64,000 bases of DNA from Stomoxys calcitrans (taxonomy: Eukaryota; Arthropoda; Insecta; Diptera; Muscidae). The notes under the pieces were generated by a model. That model was not told the DNA's origin. It did no database searches and saw only the letters and a program-made list of their open reading frames with translations. Below, in pieces: positions 33,449 to 44,411 of this stretch (position 1 is the stretch's first letter; every line of letters starts with the position of its first letter). Made by a program: the position numbers and the translations under genes. Location of the stretch: contig NC_081553.1 of NCBI RefSeq assembly GCF_963082655.1, forward strand, positions 185,192,195-185,256,194, in the 5' to 3' direction.

Positions 33449-34429
33449 GTGTTTTAAATTAACCTTAATATCGAAAACAAAGTAAATGAATTAATTTCTA
33501 TTAAGTGGCGAAGATTGCATCTAAACAATTCCCAGACTTTTGCAGACTACTTTGTGTGAGACCACAGAATACCAAGATTGCAGTGTGTGGCAAAAATCGA
33601 AACGAATGTACGAACAAATCATCGAAAAATATTTCAATTGCCTGTGAATCACTTACAAGCACTTCATATTTATATGAATACCCAAAGAAAAAAATATCGA
33701 ATTTAATGAAAATATTTAATTAAATATTCATAAATAAAGATATAAATATGGCCTGACTACAACGAAATTCCCCATAAAAGCAAAAAAAAAAACAAGTCAG
33801 GAAAGAAAAGTGAACCTAAATTAAAACACCCCCACCTTGTGGGCACCTCAACTCTCGCCATACCCACTAAAAACAAAAATATTTGAACAAATTCTGTTCA
33901 TAATAACACAAAACCATTACAAAATGAGAATTTATGAACGTCAATTGAGTGCATGGTTTCCTTTGCTAACAAAGCGTGAGAAAAATTAAATTTTTTCAAA
34001 TAATATTAAATTACCTTTTTTGTAACGCCTTCGTTGGGAGGCAATACGGTGCAAAATCAAATAAAAAATTTCGGTGGCCGGAAAATTAACCAAACATTTG
34101 GTGTCGGAAATTATCGTCATTATCAAGATTATCATCGCTACCTTTCACGGCTTGACTGCCCAGACCTGCTGCTGCATCAAACCATTTTTTGCTAAGGAAA
34201 ATCGTTTAACATTTAACAACGAACCAACAAACAGGCTAACAAGGTAGCCAATTTAATGTGCTATTTAATGGAAATTGCGGTTATATTTGCTATTTATAAT
34301 GTAAGTAGATTATGTGTCTTTTTATTATTATTTTAACACCTAAGTATTTTATTATTTGTGTATATTAAATTTTATAGTCTTGTATGCATTGAGCTACACT
34401 GTGCAGCATTTGAGCAAATACAGTTGGGT

Positions 34430-35827
34430 GAATTGAAAATTAGAAATACTGATATAAATTTCAGACCTCAAGCTCCATCTGAGCTGAAAGTACAAAATGA
34501 TACCAAAATGTACGAAAAGACAATTTAGTCATCCATCATTTGTTTCATAGTTGTATCTACATGCCAAATTTTGGACTTCTAGCTCCATCTGTAAAGAAAG
34601 TACCAAATGGTACAAATGGTGAAAAAATCATTTAGTCGTCGATCATATATTTCTAAGTTTTACCTACATGCCAAATTTCAGACCTCCAGCTTAATTTGCA
34701 CAGAAAGTACCAAAATGGTACTAATATTGGTACCTAAATGTAGGAATTGTAAAAAGACCATAGTCACCTTTCATATTTTTTTTTAGTTATAGCTGAATGC
34801 CAAATTTCAGACCTCTAGCTTAATTTGCACAGAAAGTACCAAATGGTACCAATTTCGATACCAAAATGTACGAATTGTAAAAAGATCATAGTCACCTGTC
34901 ATATTTTTCTTTGTTGTATCTGAGTGCCAGATTTCAGACCTAGAGCTCCATCTGTAAAGAAAGTACCAAAAGGTAACAATTTCGGTACCAAAGTGTACGA
35001 ATTGTAAAAAGATCATAGTCACCTGTCATATTTTTCTTTGTTGTATCTGAGTGCCAGATTTCAGACTTAGAGCTCCATCTGTAAAGAAAGTACCAAATGG
35101 TAACAATTTCGGTACCAAAATGTACAAATTTTGAACGGATCATTTTGTCACCCATCATATATTTCCTAGTTGTACCTACATGCCAAATTTCAGACTTAGA
35201 GCTCCATCTGTAAAGAAAGTACCAAATGGTAACAATTTCGGTACCAAAATGTACGAATTTTGAACAGATCATTTTGTCACACATCATATATATCCTAGTT
35301 GTACCTACATGCCAAACTTCAGTCCTCTTGCTTCATCTGTAAAGAAAGTACCAAAAAGTGTAAAAAGTAAATAGATCAGTTAGCCCCTCATCATATATTT
35401 CTTAGTTGTACCTACACGCCGAATTTCAGTCCTCTAGCTCCATTGGAACATATGGTATCAAATGGTACCAAAATGTTCGAATTTTTAATAGAACATTTAG
35501 TCACCCATAATATATTTCTAAGTTTGACGTACATACCAAATTTCAGACCTCTAGCTTAATCTGCGTAGAAAGTACCAAATGGTACTAATATTTGTACCAA
35601 AATGTACGAATTGTAATAGTGACCCATCATATTTTTCCTTATTGTACCCGAATGCCAAATTTCAGACTTCTAGCTGTAAAGAAAGTACAAAATGGTACTA
35701 ATTTTGGTACCAAAATGCACGAATTTTGAATAGATAGTTTTGTCACTATTCATATATTTCCAAGTTGTACATACACGCCAATTTTCAGACCTCTAGCTCC
35801 ATCTGTAAAGAAAGTACCAAATGGTAC
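34430..35827. repeat. Family E tandem array, ~127-bp units
   Basis: About eleven units, each with ATTTCAGACCTCTAGCTCCA, TCTGTAAAGAAAGTACCAAA and GGTACCAAAATGTACGAATT. The latter falls at about 34861, 34988, 35115 and 35244, period 127-129 bp. Minus-strand frames at 34807-35287 repeat the same words (FVHFGTEIVTFWYFLYRWSS) and are not genes. The array ends against the (GTCY)n edge of a D element at 35828. Confidence 0.85.
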
Positions 35828-36988
35828 CATCCGGCTGTCTGTCGAAAGCACGCTAACTTTCGAAGGAGTAACGCTAGTTCCTTGAAGTTTTGCACAAATA
35901 CATGTTATTAGTGTAGGTCGGTTGGGATTGTTAATGGGCCACATCGGTCCATGTTTTGATATGGCTGCCATATAAACCGATCTTGGGTTTTGACTTCTTG
36001 AGCCTCTAGAGGGCGCAATTGTTATCCGATTGGAATGAAATTTTGCACGACGTGTTTTGTTATTATATCCAACAACTGTGCCAAATATGGTTCAAATCGT
36101 TCCCTAACCTGACATAGCTGCCATATAAACCGGTCTTGGGTCTTGACTTCTTGAGCCTCTAGAGGGCGCAATTTTTATCCGATTGGAGTTTAATTTTACA
36201 AGACGTGTTTCGATATGACTTCCAACAACTGTACCAAGTTAGGTTCAAATCGGTCCATAACCTGATATAGCTGCCATATAAATCGATCTGGGATCTTGAC
36301 TTCTTGAGCCTCTAGAGGGCGCAATTCTTATCCAATTGGAATATACTTTTACACGACATGTTCCGCTATGACCTCCAACAACAGTGCTAAGTATGGTTCA
36401 AATCGGCCAATAACCTGATATAGCTGCCATATAAACCGGTCTTGGGTTTTGACTTCTTGAGCCTCTAGAGGGCGCAATTTTTATCCGATTTGAATGAATT
36501 TTTGCACGAAGTATTTTGTTTTGACTTCCAACAATTGTGCCAAATATGTTTCAAATCGGTCCATAAACTGATATATCTGCCATATAAACCGATCGGGGAT
36601 CTTGACTTCTTGAGCCTCAAGAGGGTGTAATTATTATCTGATTTAGCTGAAATTTTGTACAACGGCTCCTCCCACGACCTCCAACATACGTGTTAAATAT
36701 GGTCTGAAACGGTCTTTAGCCTGATACAGCTCCCATATAAACTGATCTTCCTATTTTACTTCTTGAGCCCCTAAAAGGCAAAATTCGTAGAAAAGGCCAC
36801 TGTTCCAAATTTCAGCCAATTCGGATAAAAATTACGCTTCCTAAAGGCTCAAGAAGTATAATCGGGAGATCGATTTATATGGGAGCTATATTACGTTATA
36901 GGCCGATTCAAGCCATATTTGATATGTATATTGAGTGTCATAACAAAGGTTTTTGCACAAAATGCAAACCAAATTGGATTTCTGGTAA
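35828..36988 (+). repeat. Family D element, both ends truncated
   Basis: Starts GGCTGTCTGTCGAAAGCACG directly after family E, then five or more array units (CTCTAGAGGGCGCAATT at 36003, 36160, 36312 and 36467). Near 36800 the units invert (GGCTCAAGAAGTATAATCGG) and run into LINE sequence at about 36989. The hairpin end is absent. Confidence 0.7.
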
Positions 36989-37720
36989 TGATCCAAGGAT
37001 TGGATCAATGTGTCGGTCCATACATTGTTAATACAATGCGTACTTTGTTTATGTACATTGTCGATGTAAATGCAAACTGCCAATGTGTACGTCTTGGCAT
37101 CGAATGATTCTTCTATTTTATGCACTTCCTAGTGCTGCACAGTCTCCACCGACCTACCCTTGACAAAGGCAACCTATTTGTACTTGAGCAGTTTCGCTGG
37201 ACGTCCTACTCCTTATTATGGTATCCCCAATACGTTCCATGGTTTTGAGTAGAAAGTAAGAAAGGTTGTAGTTCTGTAGGCCCAGGCTTTCGGAGTATAT
37301 GCCAGTCCTGGGCACTCTTTTCAAAATAGTGACCAGTTGAGGCCCCAGATAGTAGGCCTCTTCTGTAGTAACACCGGAAATTTTCTATAAGGTTCGGGTG
37401 ACTTAAATGGTTGGAAGCTCGTCAATGCTTGCTATACCATAAATTCTGTTATGATAAGCCTTAGCTCAACCTCATTATACTAAAGTTTCGATGTCTCTGT
37501 GACTCCTGTCGTATCATGTCGAAAATGCGTTTTTATCAAAAGCCTCAACACGTCGCCCGTTGTCTCTGCTCTTACTCCCATGGCATGGGTTTTTGAGAGA
37601 AACTTTTTCATCTTGGCGACGTCATTAACGCTATCGACTTGTTAGTAGAAAAGCTGTCAGGAGGAACGTTTTAGCGCTCTGATTATCTTATTGTATTCCT
37701 TGTGCCGTATGCAATACATA
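36989..37720 (-). pseudogene. RNase-H-type LINE fragment, linker and RT N-part
   Basis: The minus strand reads, from about 37640 down: DSVNDVAKMKKFLSKTHAMG and VLRLLIKTHF (linker before RT), then HILRKPGPTELQPFLLSTQN near 37290, and VHKIEESFDAKTYTLAVCIY then VWTDTLIQSLDHYQ (36990-37125). The last piece is the counterpart of KIEESFDAKAIQLAVCIDIE in the copy at 20876. Several stops are present. Sequence to about 37900 may be more of the same element but is too eroded to call. Confidence 0.75.
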
Positions 37721-37904
37721 ACCCAATAAACTTTCACTTTTTTACGACGTGCCCCGTTATAAAGTCCGTGGACCTCATTCCCAGTGTTGTGAACCTGCCC
37801 TGTTACTCAGAGTTTTTTTTGGGGGATGATCTCCTTTCTCCAAGAGGACAACTAAAGACATCGAAAAACCTCAGTCGTACTTCTGTAAACATTGTTGTCA
37901 ATGT

Positions 37905-38363
37905 CTTTTATGGTTGAACAATCTGATTCTGAACGTCGAAGTTCGAATACTAGCTAGAAAATCAGAAAATACATTTTTTATTTTCAGAACTGGTTATCCC
38001 CTCGTATTGCTGGCGACATTTGTGAGTTGCAATGCCCTGTAACAACTTCTCCTCAAAGAGGTATGGGATTGCGACACGCCGTTCGGACTCGGTTATTTAA
38101 TATTAGGTTGCCCAAAAAGTAATTGCGGATTTTTTAAAAGAAAGTAAATGCATTTTTAATAAAACTTAAAATGAACTTCAATCAAATATACAGAGTCACA
38201 AGCTGTGAAAAAATTAGTCAACGCCGACTATATGAAAAATCCGCAATTACTTTTTGGGCAACCCAATAGATGTCCCTTATCATTGAGGAAAACCTTAAAT
38301 CGGACAGCACTCATTACTATGTAAGAAGTTAGCCGCTGCTCCTTAATGGAATGTTCATGGGCA
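37905..38363 (+). mobile_element. tRNA-derived SINE interrupted by a MITE
   Basis: Head remnant CGTCGAAGTTCGAATACTAG (B box) at 37938, then a body with GGCGACATTTGTGAG, GCGACACGCCGTTCGGACTC and, after the MITE at 38103-38266, GATGTCCCTTATCATTGAGG to GTTCATGGGCA. The A-box half is unrecognisable. Confidence 0.7.
38103..38266 (+). mobile_element. Mariner-type MITE, copy 5 (shortest)
   Basis: 164 bp, flanked by TA (38101-38102, 38267-38268). The left TIR has TTAGGTTGCCC (one change). A larger internal deletion joins CAATCAAATATA to CAGAGTCACAAGCTGTG. It is inserted in the SINE. Confidence 0.9.
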
Positions 38364-39460
38364 ATTGAATTTGCAAATATTTATTGAACAAAATTCCACA
38401 TTATAAAGACAAAGTTATTCAATATAAAAGTCCAAAGGTTAACAAATCCTGAGGCAATGTTTTTAAAAATTAAAACAAATCACAATTAAATTGATATCCC
38501 CTAAAACCAGCACACCCTGCAGAAATTAAATCAAATCTAAACGATTTGATTGGATACAAATTCTAAAAGACCCAATCAGGCACTGCAATAAAACCGTGCC
38601 AATTACAGGCAACAATGTTAGCAACACACCAATGGCTAAAATACAAAATGACTTAAGTTGAAAAAGCTGATAATCAAAAAGATGTCAATCAGTGTTGTTA
38701 GGAACTCAACAAAATGTGGGCTGCCTTTTTCCTCCAAATTTGGATTTGAACAATAAGTCTATGAGTTTTTGAAAATCTTCTTTAATATCTGAGGCAATTC
38801 CTATTCTTTTCCATATGAGTTTTTGGACATCTTCTCTTATATTCAATACACTTCCACTCTTATCATTAATCATAATTCAAGACTTTGCAAACTTTTGCTT
38901 TGCCACACCAAACATAACCATTTTTGTAAAATAACTGAATTTTGTTAACGGCACATACTTCAAATGCGTTAAAAATAAATTAAACTGAGAACTGAGAAAC
39001 AAAGTCACAAAGCGACATATTTCAAAAGCGACAACAATCACACATTCCTGCAGTAAATGATCCATACAAAAAACATTTCGAACACAAAACCACCGTTTCA
39101 CACATAAAGCATGGCACCTCGAACCACCAGCCGCTTCTCTCCGCTGCCTGATTCATCAATCAAAGGCAAACAATTTAAAGGCTTTTCGGGCCAAATGGCA
39201 CAATGGCCAACAACCAACAATCTGTACAAACAACTAACCGACACAACACACCACACCACAAAAAGGTGGAGTCCAATTTGTAGAGACAAATTGACTGATT
39301 TCTTGTTGAAATCCGCATTAGAAACAATGAACTAATCGAACTTCAATTGCCTTTAAGCGGCAAATAAACACCCAAAGGCATAATGTTTGTAGTAGACACT
39401 ACAAAAATGGTGAGCAGTAGTAGTACGGTATGATGTTTCTCTTTATGATACCTGTATAGG
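38364..39460. other. Single-copy AT-rich DNA
   Basis: No repeat family recognised. A + frame at 39111-39335 (starts MAPRTTSRFSPLPDSSIKGK, 74 residues) is opposed by a 63-residue minus frame. It has no domain or signal that supports expression. Confidence 0.4.
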
Positions 39461-39560
39461 ATGGTGTCCTTTTTATATCTCACAGCACTACTGTGGTGCT
39501 ATGACTATGTGCATTTGTTTGTAATACACAAAAGGAAGAGAGACCCGTTAATAAGTATAA
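39461..39560 (+). repeat. Family B start fragment
   Basis: CACAGCACTACTGTGGTGCT followed by GTTTGTAATACACAAAAGGA and AGAGACCCGTTAATAAGTAT reproduces the first ~90 bp of B. No (GTCY)n or array follows. Confidence 0.6.
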
Positions 39561-40202
39561 GGATATCTACGATAGTGTTATCCTTTTGGTAGTTGATGAT
39601 CTGCCTCTTTATTCACAGGAGAGGCAGATCTAGACCCTGGGAACTGGCTTAAAATGGACCCCAAAGACCCAATAGCTGCGGTGATGGTATCAGGTTGTCT
39701 GCTGCTGTGACCTCGACAAGGGGAGAGGCTGCGGCTCTTGTTGGAGTCTTGATGGAAAGGTCAAAGATACTTTGTATTTGCATGCCTATAATTTGCCTAG
39801 GCCATCGGTCTTCTCTGGCAAATCAAGGGCCTTTAATAATAAAAGGCGTAACGCTATCAGGTTAATTGAAATGTTTGATGCGTAATACCAAGCAGAGAGG
39901 CTTCCTAAATTGGGCTCGTCAATTTGTTGCAGAGGCTGCCCCAAAAGCTTAATGTCTAGATTCGGAAACAGCACATCACACAGTGGGAGAAAATCGAAAA
40001 AAAGAAAGGGTAGAGATATCTCAATGGTTAGAGCTGAGGTGTTAGCGAGATGGTGTGCAAAATTTTAAAGCCCTAGGTTGTCCCGGTGCCTTTTGGCAGG
40101 CCTCTAAAAATGGTCACCTCGAAAACTTGTTGTTGAAACTTTGGCCGATATTGGCGTCGTATTTGACAATTTATGAATGTATTTTTGGTTTAATTTCAAT
40201 TT
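39561..40202 (+). repeat. Family F repeat and adjoining unclassified DNA
   Basis: The part from about 40035 (GTGTTAGCGAGATGGTGTGC, GCCTTTTGGCAGGCCTCTAA, GGTCACCTCGAAAACTTG) recurs at 59190-59280. In both places family D follows within 100-200 bp. 39561-40034 has no match elsewhere in the window and no coding frame I trust. Confidence 0.5.
39598..39630. repeat. Perfect 11-bp hairpin
   Basis: GATCTGCCTCT and AGAGGCAGATC, separated by the 11-nt TTATTCACAGG. No poly-T or element border is associated with it. Confidence 0.6.
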
Positions 40203-41032
40203 TTGTACCCTCCACCATAGGATGGGGGTATACTAATTTCGTCATTCTGTTTGTAACTACTCTAAATATTCGTCTGAGACCCCATAAAGTATCTAGCCAT
40301 GTCCGTCCGTCTGTCCGTCCGTCTCTCCGTCCGTCTGTCTGTCCGTCTGTCCGTCCGTCTGTCCGTCCGTCTGTCCGTCCGTCTGTCCGTCCGTCTGTCC
40401 GTCCGTCTGTCCGTCCGTCCGTCCGTCTGTCCGTCTTTCCGTCCGTCTGTCCGTCCGTACGTCCGTCTGTCTGTCGAAAGCACGCTAACTTTCTAAGGAG
40501 TAAACCTAGCCGCTTGAAATTTTACACAAATACTTCTTATTAGTGTAGGTCGGTTGGGATTGTAAATGGGTCACATCGATCCATGTTTTGATATAGCTGC
40601 CATATAAACCGATCTTGGGTCTTGACTTCTTGAGCCTCTAGAGGGCGCAATTCTCATCCGATTTTTCAGAAATTTTGTACAACGGTTTCTCTCATGACCT
40701 TCAACATACGTGTCTAATATTGTCTGAATCGTTCAATAGCTCGATACAGCTACCATATAAGCCTATCTCCCGATTTTGCTTCTTAAGCCCCTACAAGGCG
40801 CAATTCTTATCCGAATGAACTGAAATATTACACAATGACTTCTACAATGTTCAGCATTCATTTATGGTCCGAATCGGACTATAACTTGATATAGCTCCAA
40901 TAGCATAACAGTTCTTATTCAATATTCTTTGTTTGCCTAAAAAGAGATACCTCGCATAGAACTCGACAAATGCGATCCATGGTGGAGGGTGTATAAGATT
41001 CGGCCCGGCCGAACATAGCACGCTCTTACTTG
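40203..41032 (+). repeat. Family D element, complete but short array
   Basis: Starts GTACCCTCCACCATAGGATG, has the TA stretch lost, an expanded (GTCY)n tract (40299-40475), two or three array units and the hairpin TTCGGCCCGGCCGAA (40999-41013) before CTCTTACTTG. Family B follows immediately. The 162-residue + frame (40055-40543) and the minus frame full of TDRR repeats are microsatellite read-through. Confidence 0.85.
40299..40475 (+). repeat. Expanded (GTCY)n microsatellite
   Basis: About 175 bp of GTCC and GTCT tetramers, mostly ordered as a 12-bp unit GTCCGTCCGTCT. Other D copies in the window have 15-60 bp of this tract. Confidence 0.9.
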
Positions 41033-41215
41033 ATATACCTCACAGCACTACTGTGGTACTATAACCATGTGAATTTGCTTGTAACATCCAGAAGGAACAG
41101 AGATAAGGGTCGATATGGGTCGATTCAGAATCAGTTTTTAGTTCCATTAAGCTTTTTTATATAAATCCGTCCTTACCGCCTGCCTGTTCTTGTTAATATG
41201 TGTACAAGGATTCTT
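41033..41215 (+). repeat. Family B start fragment after D
   Basis: ATATACCTCACAGCACTACT, GTGGTACTATAACCATGTGA, TTTGCTTGTAACATCCAGAA and later TGTTAATATGTGTACAAGGA follow the B consensus from its first base. The (GTCY)n tract is reduced to CCGCCTGCCTG. It breaks before the array. Confidence 0.6.
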
Positions 41216-41334
41216 GTTTCAACCGTTGGGTGGAGCGGATGCTTACTTATATCACCGCACACTCACACTCACGTCTTTCCATTTACTTTTTCTTTCTGCG
41301 GAATAGACATTTCTCCTCTCTCCTTTTCTCCCGA

Positions 41335-42362
41335 TTGCAGGTTGCTACTGATTGCAGGGTTGCTCTCTATGCAGCATTCTTGGCTTCAGTAGCATCTCGA
41401 CACTCTGGGTCGTGCCATGGGTTTCTCGGAGGAGGCTTCCGGTACCCAAGTAAGGATTTCGTCACATTTTCCATGGAGTGGACAATAGTTAGCCGCTGCG
41501 CCATTATATCATCGGAACAAGGAGTGCTCTCATCAAGCAGTTGGGTCAGTCTAGTGGAGTATGCCGCTGCCATCTGTTGTGTTTGCAGCTTTTCAATGTC
41601 CAGCTTCCGAGCAGTGTCCGATCCTACTTTCCTCGTCATTTTCAAACGGATGCGAAATTTTGCTGCAACAAGGTTATGATCCGTATCTATATGCGCTCCA
41701 CGGATCGATCGTACATCTAACACGCTGGATGAATGCCTTCCATCTATCACAACATGATCAATTTGGTGCCTAGTGTTTTGATTGGGTGGCTTTGTGAATA
41801 TTTTTGTGTTGAAATCTGGTGCAACTAACTACCATGTTTTTTGCCGCGGCGAAATCTATCAGCCCCAACCCCTTTACTGGACGTTATCTCGTGGAGGCTA
41901 AACTTTCCGACTGTTGGCCCAAAAATTCCTTCCTTTAAAAATCAAGGGCGGGACAGCGGTCATATTCTCACTCTAGGCGCTCGTAGAAAATATCCTTGGT
42001 CTGCTCTTCCTTGTCTTCCGTCGGGGAATGGACACAAATAAAGCTGATATTGAAGAATTTGGCTTTATGCGGATTGTGGCTAGCCTCTCATCTACCGAAG
42101 TAAAGTTGGAGACAAGGTGTTTCAGTCTCCGACTAACAACAAATCCACAACCAAATTCATTCCTCGTATTATGACAGCTATAGTATAGTTTGGTGTTATC
42201 GGGACGCCATTCCCAGTCCATCGCATTTCCTGTAAGACGATAATATGGGCCTTGTACTTCTCTAATACATCCGCCAGAGCGTTTATCATGGTCCTTATTT
42301 CGTTTGCGTGGGTCGTCAACGTTGGGGAGGTCCGTTTTTGCTATTCCTTTGTTTCTCATAGT
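41335..42362 (-). pseudogene. RTE-type LINE relic: APE endonuclease and linker
   Basis: Minus strand. The N-terminal region (42359 downward) is MRNKGIAKTDLPNVDDPRKR. ALADVLEKYKAHIIVLQEMR follows (42122-42319), then NTRNEFGCGFVVSRRLKHLV in another frame. The C-terminal part of the endonuclease and linker lies in 41367-41750: MIDGRHSSSVLDVRSIRGAH, IDTDHNLVAAKFRIRLKMTR, then LDIEKLQTQQMAAAYSTRLT and RKPPPRNPWHDPECRDATEA. The DHNLV motif keeps the catalytic His/Asp pair region of APE endonucleases. Several frameshifts break it, and the reverse transcriptase half is absent. It supplies the endonuclease part missing from the copy at 14294-17873, so both probably come from one family. Confidence 0.85.
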
Positions 42363-43092
42363 AGTTATCAGTTATAACAGATATTGGAAGTCATAACAAA
42401 ACACCTCATGCACAATTTCAGCCCAATCGGATGAAAATTGCGCGCTCTATAGGCTCAAGAAGTCAAGATCCAAGATCGGTTTATATGACAGCTATACCAG
42501 ATTATGAACCGATTTGAATCATACTTGCACAGTTGTTGAAAGTCATAACAAAACACTACGTGCAAAATTTCAGTTAAATCCGACGAGAATTGCGCCCTCT
42601 CGAGGCTCAAGAAGTCAAGACCCAAGATCGGTTTATATGACAGGTATATGAAAGTATGGACCGATTTGAAACATACTTAGCGTAGTTGTTGGAAGTGATA
42701 CCAAAACACTGCGTGCAAAATTTCTATAAAAACGGATAAGAATTGCGCCCTTTAGAGGCTCAAGAAGTCAAGACCCATATGGCAGCTATATCAAAACATG
42801 GACCGATACAGCTCATTTACAATCCCAACCGACCTACACTAGTTGGAAGTATTTGTGCAAAATTTCAATTTCGACTAGCTTTACTCCTTCGAAAGTTAGC
42901 GTGCTTTCGACAGACGAACGGACGGACGGATGGACGGACGGACAGACAGACGGACATGGCTAGTTCGACTTAAAATGTCATGACGATCAAGAATATATAT
43001 ACTTTATGGGTTCTTAGAGGAATATTTCGAGGAGCTACAAACAGAATGACGAAATAAGTATACCCCCATCCCATGGTGGAGGGTATAAAAAG
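42363..43092 (-). repeat. Family D element, reverse, hairpin end missing
   Basis: Begins inside an array unit (GATATTGGAAGTCATAACAA) straight after the LINE 5' edge. It runs three units to the (GTCY)n tract (42911-42956) and CCATGGTGGAGGGTATAAAA (43072). Confidence 0.8.
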
Positions 43093-44411
43093 GAAGAAGT
43101 CAAGAATATTGATATTGTTTTGGTGCCCTTGGACACACGGTGCTCATGGCATGCTATGTGCTTTTGGCCGCTGGCTTTATATCCTAGATAAAAAGACTTT
43201 TCTGCGGAAAAGTTGTTCATGGCTGAAGTAGATATCAATGGCATCAGGAGTTGATGTCATTTTAAATTTTTCGGAAGAAAATGAAATTGACACTCCCAAC
43301 TCTGCAATTTATATTAATCCATTTCAAGGCCAAAGGAATTGGTTCTATGAAAAAGTATTCAATTTACACCAATTTAAAGTATCGTGCCGAAAAATATTTA
43401 ACAAAAATTTGCTTTAATCATTCAAGGCATTAAGTAAATTGAGCTGTTGCTCATGATCATCTTTGCCACATGTTGAACAATTTCGATGCTGTCAAAAAGG
43501 CTGTAAAACAATTCATTGATCCAATTGAACCATTCATCATCATCATCATCATCAAGCGTAGCCATCGTCATCGCCAACTAAGCTATTAAGGCAAATTCTA
43601 ATGATTTTGGCCTTTCGATTGCGAAAAATGAGCGATAGATAATATGGCGAAACCCCCTCTGGCTGCCTGACTAAAATCAAACCGCAAATCGTTGCCATCA
43701 CACCCACCTCAATTGAATTATTGTATTGACATGTGATGGCTCATTGACACAAATATTTGTGAAATAAATATTAAAATGCAATTGCTGTGTAAATCAATTT
43801 GTTGTGAGATTATCTGAAAAAATCATTCAGGCGATATTTAAGCGTATAATTCTTCTAATGTGTTGCCTATGATGAGGATGAGGATGAACATCATCATCAT
43901 CACCATCGTCATCATGGTCAGGCATTAGCTTTTGAGATATTTTTTTTTTCGGGAAAGGAGAGCGGCTCGATTTGTGAAAAAATGCAATTTATTTACATAA
44001 AACCCATTCAGATTGATGGCAGCACTTTAAATGTAACGCTTGATGCACAACTTTTTGATAACACATCACTTAAACACATTTTCACATTTCCACATGCCAC
44101 ATGCCACATACCGTATCCTCTTATCCTTGCCATAACCAAGGCAACATATCGCGTGCATGCGGAAAATATTATTGGCAAAAAGCTCCAATCAAGCAACTGT
44201 CTAAAATATCAATATTCTCAAAGTGGCATTACCAAAACCTCCCAACCAACCATCACTCCAACAATTTGCCTGATTTTTACAATTGAGGCATTGCTTTCTG
44301 TATTAAATATGAGGAAAAATGAAAAGACGCATGGCGCTAGATATTGGTATGATGGTATTTAGAGGATCAAGGTATTCCCGAGTCCTGTACTGCTATAGTT
44401 TTTATTAACAA
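43093..44411. other. Single-copy DNA with CAT microsatellites
   Basis: (CAT)n runs at 43535-43553 and 43889-43916 (imperfect, with CAC and CGT). The 126-residue + frame at 43982-44362 has no domain and is opposed by another frame. No RNA gene seen. Confidence 0.45.

Larger units (their letters stand above)
33201..34429. other. Single-copy DNA, possible host-gene 3' end
   Basis: Not made of families A-F. It contains the candidate exon (33269-33363) and AATAAA (33443). Farther on it is AT-rich with A-runs (33781) and no other gene signal. AACAAGTCAGGAAAGAAAAG at 33791 weakly recalls the hairpin-end terminus of family B or D. Confidence 0.4.

Noticed and set aside
39111..39335. 74-residue frame beginning MAPRTTSRF
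   Set aside because: Short, no signal peptide or domain, and the opposite strand is open as well.
40055..40543. 162-residue frame rich in PSVRPSVR and the opposite frame rich in TDRR
   Set aside because: Pure translation of the (GTCY)n microsatellite within a family D repeat.
43982..44362. 126-residue + strand frame
   Set aside because: No recognisable domain, opposed by another open frame, and no promoter or polyadenylation context that stands out.
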